From positions 28,844 to 92,843 of the forward strand of contig CAVEOA010000007.1 in NCBI GenBank assembly GCA_963617205.1: DNA of 64,000 nt, read 5' to 3'. The notes under the pieces were generated by a model. It saw only the letters and a list, made by a program, of their open reading frames with translations, did not search any database and was not told the DNA's origin. The stretch comes from UBA11524 sp963617205. Its GTDB lineage: Bacteria; Bacillota; Clostridia; Christensenellales; Aristaeellaceae. Positions 59,941 to 64,000 of the stretch are shown here, in pieces; the stretch's first letter is position 1, and each line of letters opens with the position of its first letter. A program made the position numbers and the translations under genes.

Positions 59941-62579
59941 GTACCAAAGGCAGTCATCCCCAGGAGCGCATGCCCCTTCAAACCATGGCAAAGGGTATGA
60001 CCTTTGATACGGAGATCTGCCGTACCCATCCCGGCGGCATGGGAGGCAGTTTCATGGGTCCCTATACCCGCCTGACTACGCCGGCCATGAAGGCTGCACT
60101 GTGGGGAGGCATGGATGAACTGACCCTGAGCCTGTTGAAAACCGATGTCATCGATCGCCGCTATGTGGACAGGGATCACTTCACCATGGACGACCTGATC
60201 CGCGGAGCCTTCAGCGAGGCGAACAAGGATCTGAACGACATGCCCATGGCCGGCATGACCCGTCCGCCCTTCGCCGTGCTGGATGAGCGCGGCGGCCGTT
60301 ACAACCACGCTCTGTGGTCGGAAGTCTATCCCTTCCCCTGCCAGAAGAGCGTGGGACAGGTGATTGTCCGTGCGCCGGAAATGAAGGACGCGCCGCAAGC
60401 CGCCGCTGTCCATCACCTGCGGGATGGTCACGTGAGCGTTTCCGCCAGCAGGGATGATAAAAACTTGACGGTGGAATACGTCATGGGCATGGAACGAAAT
60501 GTGCTGGCACTGCGCATGCACTATGACGGCATGGCTCACCCCCCGGAGGTACGGCTGTACCGAAATGTGGATCAGGGTCACCGCCGCTACATGGATGAGC
60601 AGGGACAGTACATTCCCACGGTGGTCTATCGTCCTGCTAACCCGGACGAGCCTCTGGGTTATTACGACTTCGAGGCAGATCAGGATATCAACGGCCTGTT
60701 TGAGCCGCCGACGACGGGTCGGGATGGACGGTTCTTCTGGATTCATCAGGTATTTCCGACGGAAAAGACCTTCCCCGAGGGTTTCCGGTATGTGATGATG
60801 GCTATGGTGAGTGATCCGAAATCGGAAATCCGTGAATATAATTTGGATCATGATCTTGGTACAAAGCCCTACATCGGTCGGGATTCCCAGGGCGTGCTGC
60901 GGGTGCCGGGCATTCGCACCGCCACACACCCGGAGATGTTCGAGCTCATGGCCACCAACTACACCTATGTTGCCGGTGCGCCGGGTGTGGCTGCCTCCGC
61001 TCAGACGGCAGAGGCTCACGACAGCGTGCTGTATGTGGCAGTGGTCACCTGCAATGATACGCCCGACTACATGAACAGAGCCAGGGCACTGCTCATGGAG
61101 GCGGAAGCCATGGGCTTTGACGGACTTGCCCGGGAGAACGAAAAGTGGTATAATAAGCTGTACACCCGCCGTGAAGCGGGTCGTGTGGTGCTGGGCGCCA
61201 CGGAAGAAGAACGCGCTGCCTGCGACCGGCAGATGACCATGGAGGCCTTTGCCTCCTGGACCAGCGGGCATATGGGCTTCTGCCGTCCGCGCCCTGCGCA
61301 CCTGGAGGGCAGTGCCAGTTATGCATGCTATGAGGTGGATACCCAGTCCTGGCATTCGCTGCCCTGCTATAACGAGATCTTTTCTGAAGGTCCCTACTTC
61401 CTGCGCAACCGGTGCGAACCGAAGCTGCTGTGGATCGAGCTGATCGAAACATGGCATGAGAACCTGAAGGAAAAGGCCCGGCTGAAGTTCGGTCTGCCGG
61501 GCATGTGCATGGCCCACGGGTATCTTCCCGCCGCGGCCCAGAGTCCCTGGTACATGGAAAACAACGCCCTCGACTTCACTATGGAGGTTCCCGGGCAGAT
61601 CATGAAATGCATCTGGAACTTCTGGGATTATGAAGGAGACGAGGACTTCCTGCGCCGCCGGGCCTGGCCCATCTTACGGGATCTTGCAATCTTCTATGAG
61701 GCCTTTGCCCGCCGGGGCTGGGATGGTCGTCAGTACAACCTGGAGCCTACCGTGGAAACCGAATCCTACGGCGTGAGCTATCGGCTGAAATACACCCGCA
61801 ACTGCACCGGCACCATCGCCATGTTCCGTTGGGTACTCAACCGTGCCTGCGAGGCGGCGGAATACCTGGGGGTGGACACGGAGCTGATTCCCGGCTGGCG
61901 GGAGGTTGCGGAGCATCTGCCGCCATATCCCACCTTCCGCGTAGGCTCAGGCGAGGTGATTGGCGGCAATGAAATGGCTTTCCCACGTTTCACCCGGGGC
62001 GACCATTTCATGTTTACCGGCTATTTCCCGGTGAACATGGCGGATGAAATCAATCTGGACAGCCCGCAGGAGCTCAAGGATATGATGACCCGCACGGCTG
62101 ATGTGCTGGGCACTGCCCGCAACTGGGAGCCCTATGTCCTTACGGGTGCGTGTAAGAATGAGATCCCGCGAAAGTACGCTTATGGTGCGCAGAAAATCAC
62201 CGATCACGCCGTACTGTTGCAGGAACTGGAGGAAGCGCCTGAGCGCCTCATGAACAGCCGGTCGGGGCGGATTCACCTGTTCCCTGCCGTACCGGAATGG
62301 ACAGAATGTGCCTTCCGGGATTTCCTGGCCCGGGGTGGTTTCCGGGTTAGCGCGGGTCGCACGGCCAATGGGGTGGAAAGCCCTGTGACTGTCGCGGCAG
62401 TCCGCTCCATTCCCTGCTGGTTGATGAATCCTTGGCCCGGCCGTGATGTCCGGGTGACGGAGGCAACCTCCGGTCAGGTCATCCCCGCCGTGCTGGATAG
62501 CGCCAATGGCGAATGTGTTGTGTTCCATGCGGAGGCAGGGCATACCTACAGCATATCTGTGATTGAATCATCGAAATAA
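59937..62579 (+). CDS. large six-hairpin glycosidase-like protein, family unassigned
   Basis: An 880-residue cytoplasmic protein. Residues 1-370 look beta-rich; the middle (about 440-740) has helical (alpha/alpha)6-type text such as FGLPGMCMAHGYLP, FWDYEGDEDFLRRRAWPILRDLA and LEPTVETESYGVSY. The C-terminus, SGRIHLFPAVPEWTECAFRDFL, resembles the closing region of GH95. Candidate catalytic acids cannot be fixed by eye. It is the last gene of the plus-strand operon and ends 10 bp before the right-hand direct repeat. Confidence 0.8.
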   Translation: MSTKGSHPQERMPLQTMAKGMTFDTEICRTHPGGMGGSFMGPYTRLTTPAMKAALWGGMDELTLSLLKTDVIDRRYVDRDHFTMDDLIRGAFSEANKDLNDMPMAGMTRPPFAVLDERGGRYNHALWSEVYPFPCQKSVGQVIVRAPEMKDAPQAAAVHHLRDGHVSVSASRDDKNLTVEYVMGMERNVLALRMHYDGMAHPPEVRLYRNVDQGHRRYMDEQGQYIPTVVYRPANPDEPLGYYDFEADQDINGLFEPPTTGRDGRFFWIHQVFPTEKTFPEGFRYVMMAMVSDPKSEIREYNLDHDLGTKPYIGRDSQGVLRVPGIRTATHPEMFELMATNYTYVAGAPGVAASAQTAEAHDSVLYVAVVTCNDTPDYMNRARALLMEAEAMGFDGLARENEKWYNKLYTRREAGRVVLGATEEERAACDRQMTMEAFASWTSGHMGFCRPRPAHLEGSASYACYEVDTQSWHSLPCYNEIFSEGPYFLRNRCEPKLLWIELIETWHENLKEKARLKFGLPGMCMAHGYLPAAAQSPWYMENNALDFTMEVPGQIMKCIWNFWDYEGDEDFLRRRAWPILRDLAIFYEAFARRGWDGRQYNLEPTVETESYGVSYRLKYTRNCTGTIAMFRWVLNRACEAAEYLGVDTELIPGWREVAEHLPPYPTFRVGSGEVIGGNEMAFPRFTRGDHFMFTGYFPVNMADEINLDSPQELKDMMTRTADVLGTARNWEPYVLTGACKNEIPRKYAYGAQKITDHAVLLQELEEAPERLMNSRSGRIHLFPAVPEWTECAFRDFLARGGFRVSAGRTANGVESPVTVAAVRSIPCWLMNPWPGRDVRVTEATSGQVIPAVLDSANGECVVFHAEAGHTYSISVIESSK

Positions 62580-62589
62580 GGTGACTCTG

Positions 62590-62836
62590 TATGATCCCGA
62601 CCGCCATCCCATCGAGGAGCGCGACCGAATTGTGGCAGAGGCGTCAAGGCAAATGCAGGCGCTGTATGACCGCGAGGATGAATTGGAGAAGAAGGAAAGC
62701 AAACTCGGCGGACGGCACGCAAAAACATGAATACATCCACGCGGCTCGGCAGGCAATATCGCTTGCGGAGCCGCATTTTGCGCAACAAAAAAACTGCTTA
62801 GCAAAACGCCAAGCAGGAAGGTATGTTGAAGGGGTG
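62590..62836 (+). repeat. 247-bp direct repeat, right copy (detached 3' end of acyltransferase gene)
   Basis: Encodes the same ~47 C-terminal residues (YDPDRHPIEERDR onward) as 41079-41219, followed by the same terminator and hairpins. Most substitutions within the coding part are synonymous. There is no start codon or RBS for this fragment. Confidence 0.9.
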
Positions 62837-62882
62837 GGAAACGAGGACAAACGCGGCGTTTAATCAGAACGACAACAATTGG

Positions 62883-62963
62883 CTACAGCAGCGTGTGATT
62901 TGCCCCGTCCCGTGCCACGATGGCAAAGCGCACTGCCAGCCGCTGCACGCGCTCGAAGGACAT
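62883..62963 (-). CDS. possible 26-residue small ORF
   Basis: ATG at 62963 lies nine bases behind GGAGG, and the frame reads MSFERVQRLAVRFAIVARD then GANHTLL. It starts 32 bp after the zinc-ribbon gene on the same strand. No homology is recognised; it could be a chance frame or a gene fragment. Confidence 0.3.
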   Translation of the reverse strand: MSFERVQRLAVRFAIVARDGANHTLL

Positions 62964-62995
62964 CACACACTACCTCCAAGCCATCCGTGGCGTGC

Positions 62996-63448
62996 TTACG
63001 TACCCTTGTTATCCTTGCTTGCTGCACTCATTCTCTGGGCTTCCTCTATCTTCTGAATGTAGTGCAGACTCATTTCACTGTTTTCTGCGGTGGAAATGCT
63101 GCTTTTAACCAGATGGCCAAAACCGCGGGTAAACAGGAAAAAGATGATGCTGGAGACGAGCCCGGACAGCAAAATGAGGATAAAAGAACCAAAGTCAAAT
63201 TCGCCACGGAGATTTTTTCCAAATACAAAAGAGCAGATAACCGTTGCCAAAATATTGACCACAAGAGCGATTATCGAGAAGACCAGAATGTATTCGCCGA
63301 AATTCTCAGATTCGGACATATTCACAGAAGAATGATTTCTTGTTGTTGATACTGTTGGTGATGCTGGGTGTGATTCTATTGCACGACCGCATTCGGGACA
63401 CCTGCTTAGATTTCCTAGATAGAAATAATTACAGTGTGGACAATACAT
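62996..63448 (-). CDS. zinc-ribbon membrane protein
   Basis: A 150-residue protein. The N-terminal zinc ribbon has CPHC and CPEC (about residues 3-21), a polar linker runs to about 50, and two membrane helices occupy about 53-75 and 86-108. The C-terminal tail is cytoplasm-like and charged. Such zinc-ribbon/TM proteins are common in Clostridia, with no assigned role. A TATAAT -10 lies near 63573-63568 on the minus strand. Confidence 0.75.
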   Translation of the reverse strand: MYCPHCNYFYLGNLSRCPECGRAIESHPASPTVSTTRNHSSVNMSESENFGEYILVFSIIALVVNILATVICSFVFGKNLRGEFDFGSFILILLSGLVSSIIFFLFTRGFGHLVKSSISTAENSEMSLHYIQKIEEAQRMSAASKDNKGT

Positions 63449-63597
63449 CGCAAGACCTCCTCAATTTGTTGCTGAAGTTATTGAAGTGAACGAACCAATG
63501 ACTTGAATACCAGCACTCCCGGGCGTTACCTGTTCTGTGCCTCCCTTCCTCTGTCTGCCATGTCTCTATTATATGCCAAATTCTACAAAAAAGTCAC

Positions 63598-63681
63598 GTG
63601 CAAATCATGCACATTTCCCGTGCACAATGTGCAAATTACGCACATTCGGGCCGAAATCAACCAATATTTTGTGCAAATTAC
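63598..63681. repeat. three phased GTGCAAAT repeats
   Basis: GTGCAAATCATGCACAT (63598-63614) and GTGCAAATTACGCACAT (63629-63645) are imperfect palindromic 17-mers, and GTGCAAATTAC recurs at 63671. Spacings are 31 and 42 bp, close to whole helical turns. They lie just upstream of the zinc-ribbon gene promoter. The ~420 bp from 63449 to 63872 otherwise contain only that promoter and a terminator. Confidence 0.6.
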
Positions 63682-63815
63682 AAAAGATGGCAATTAACGA
63701 TAAAAAATGACCCTTCTACCGCCACTGACAAACATTCCATACTCCTCATTGCGTCCTTTGGAGAAATCCCCTGTAATGGAGTCATTACGCTCGAAAGAAC
63801 GATGCCTTTGCAAAG

Positions 63816-63848
63816 AAAAAGAGCTGGATTGCTCCAACTCTTTTGAAA
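63816..63848 (-). terminator. intrinsic terminator after the hicB-like gene
   Basis: On the minus strand AAAAGAG-TTGGA pairs with TCCAG-CTCTTTT, followed by TTCTTT. Confidence 0.65.
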
Positions 63849-63872
63849 AAAACCACGTGTGCGCTTTGGGCG

Positions 63873-64000
63873 TTACGGGTGATAGATGCCCAGATAGTCC
63901 TTCAGTGCGCTTTGCAGAATCTGGCTGTAGTTCACGCCGCCATGTTTTTCCGCTGCTTCGTTCAGCCAGGCGGGAATGGTCAGCGTCTTCTTCACCGCCC
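63873..64000 (-). CDS. HicB-family antitoxin, C-terminal part (runs off right edge)
   Basis: The last 42 codons of a minus-strand gene. VKKTLTIPAWLNEAAEKHG followed by VNYSQILQSALKDYLGI is the ribbon-helix-helix DNA-binding end typical of HicB antitoxins in type II toxin-antitoxin pairs. The hicA toxin normally lies upstream, which would be beyond the window. Presence at the island's right flank fits an accessory region. Confidence 0.75.
   Translation of the reverse strand, partial: AVKKTLTIPAWLNEAAEKHGGVNYSQILQSALKDYLGIYHP

Larger units (their letters stand above)
41327..62589. mobile_element. carbohydrate-utilization genomic island bounded by 248-bp direct repeats
   Basis: The 21.3 kb between the two repeat copies holds only sugar-sensing, transport and glycosidase genes. 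Their codon choice (Thr ACC, Pro CCC, Ala GCC) differs from the ACG/CCG/GCG-rich genes outside. The left boundary is the intact acyltransferase gene and the right boundary is a detached copy of its 3' end. No integrase, transposase or conjugation gene is visible, so the mechanism of entry is unknown. Confidence 0.6.

Noticed and set aside
41327..62589. Prophage or conjugative element
   Set aside because: No integrase, transposase, relaxase, replication or structural phage gene in the interval; only sugar-metabolism genes.
63598..63681. Plasmid-type replication origin with iterons
   Set aside because: Only two and a half repeats and no replication initiator gene; a regulator-binding site is more likely.

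Overview
The window reads as chromosomal DNA of a GC-rich low-GC-phylum bacterium (Bacillota, class Clostridia; a Christensenellales-like lineage is a guess). The clues are the order rpsM-rpsK-rpsD-rpoA-rplQ, a pst-phoU-phoP-phoR block, DUF1292 and DUF896 genes, RNase III/ACP/PlsX and RimO/PgsA pairs, strong AGGAGG ribosome binding sites and sigma-A type promoters. No phage, plasmid or CRISPR genes are visible.

Layout. 0-2 kb: a zinc/manganese-type ABC transporter on the minus strand with a partial gene at the left edge. 2.1-8.7 kb: rpiB, tRNA-Leu, then the phosphate cluster pstC-pstA-pstB-phoU-phoP-phoR behind a TTTACA-repeat Pho box and with no pstS. 9-14.4 kb: plsX-acpP-rnc, a polytopic membrane protein, rimO-pgsA. 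14.6-20.3 kb (minus): a DUF1292 gene, and an operon running M1-like protein, GT2-GtrA protein, small membrane protein, NAGPA-domain protein, Lgt-like protein, DUF896. 20.3-25.1 kb (minus): YbaK and a heterodimeric ABC exporter preceded by a short ORF and an intrinsic terminator. 25.2-28.2 kb (minus): metN-metI-metQ preceded by a 33-codon leader ORF with 11 Met codons, followed by a terminator. 28.3-31.6 kb: a four-repeat L,D-transpeptidase and cca. 31.7-35.3 kb: the alpha operon with a long structured leader. 35.4-41.2 kb: a propeller/solute-binding fusion, a small membrane protein, an Xre regulator and a membrane-acyltransferase fusion.

41.3-62.6 kb is a carbohydrate-utilization island flanked by imperfect ~248-bp direct repeats containing the 3' end of the acyltransferase gene. 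It carries a solute-binding protein/histidine kinase/response regulator triad, MFS-GH38-GH95 on the minus strand, and two permeases, a solute-binding protein, a beta-lactamase-family remnant, GH3 and two unassigned glycosidase-type proteins on the plus strand. All the enzymes lack signal peptides, so the model is uptake of decorated oligosaccharides followed by cytoplasmic breakdown, with the triad sensing the sugar outside. Codon choice changes visibly in the island. 62.8-64 kb holds a zinc-ribbon membrane protein, a set of phased repeats and the end of a HicB-type antitoxin gene.

The most notable signals are the methionine-codon leader/attenuator of metNIQ, which has a candidate antiterminator pairing arranged as classical attenuation requires; the BmrB-like leader ahead of the ABC exporter; and the repeat-bounded sugar island with its three-part sensor.
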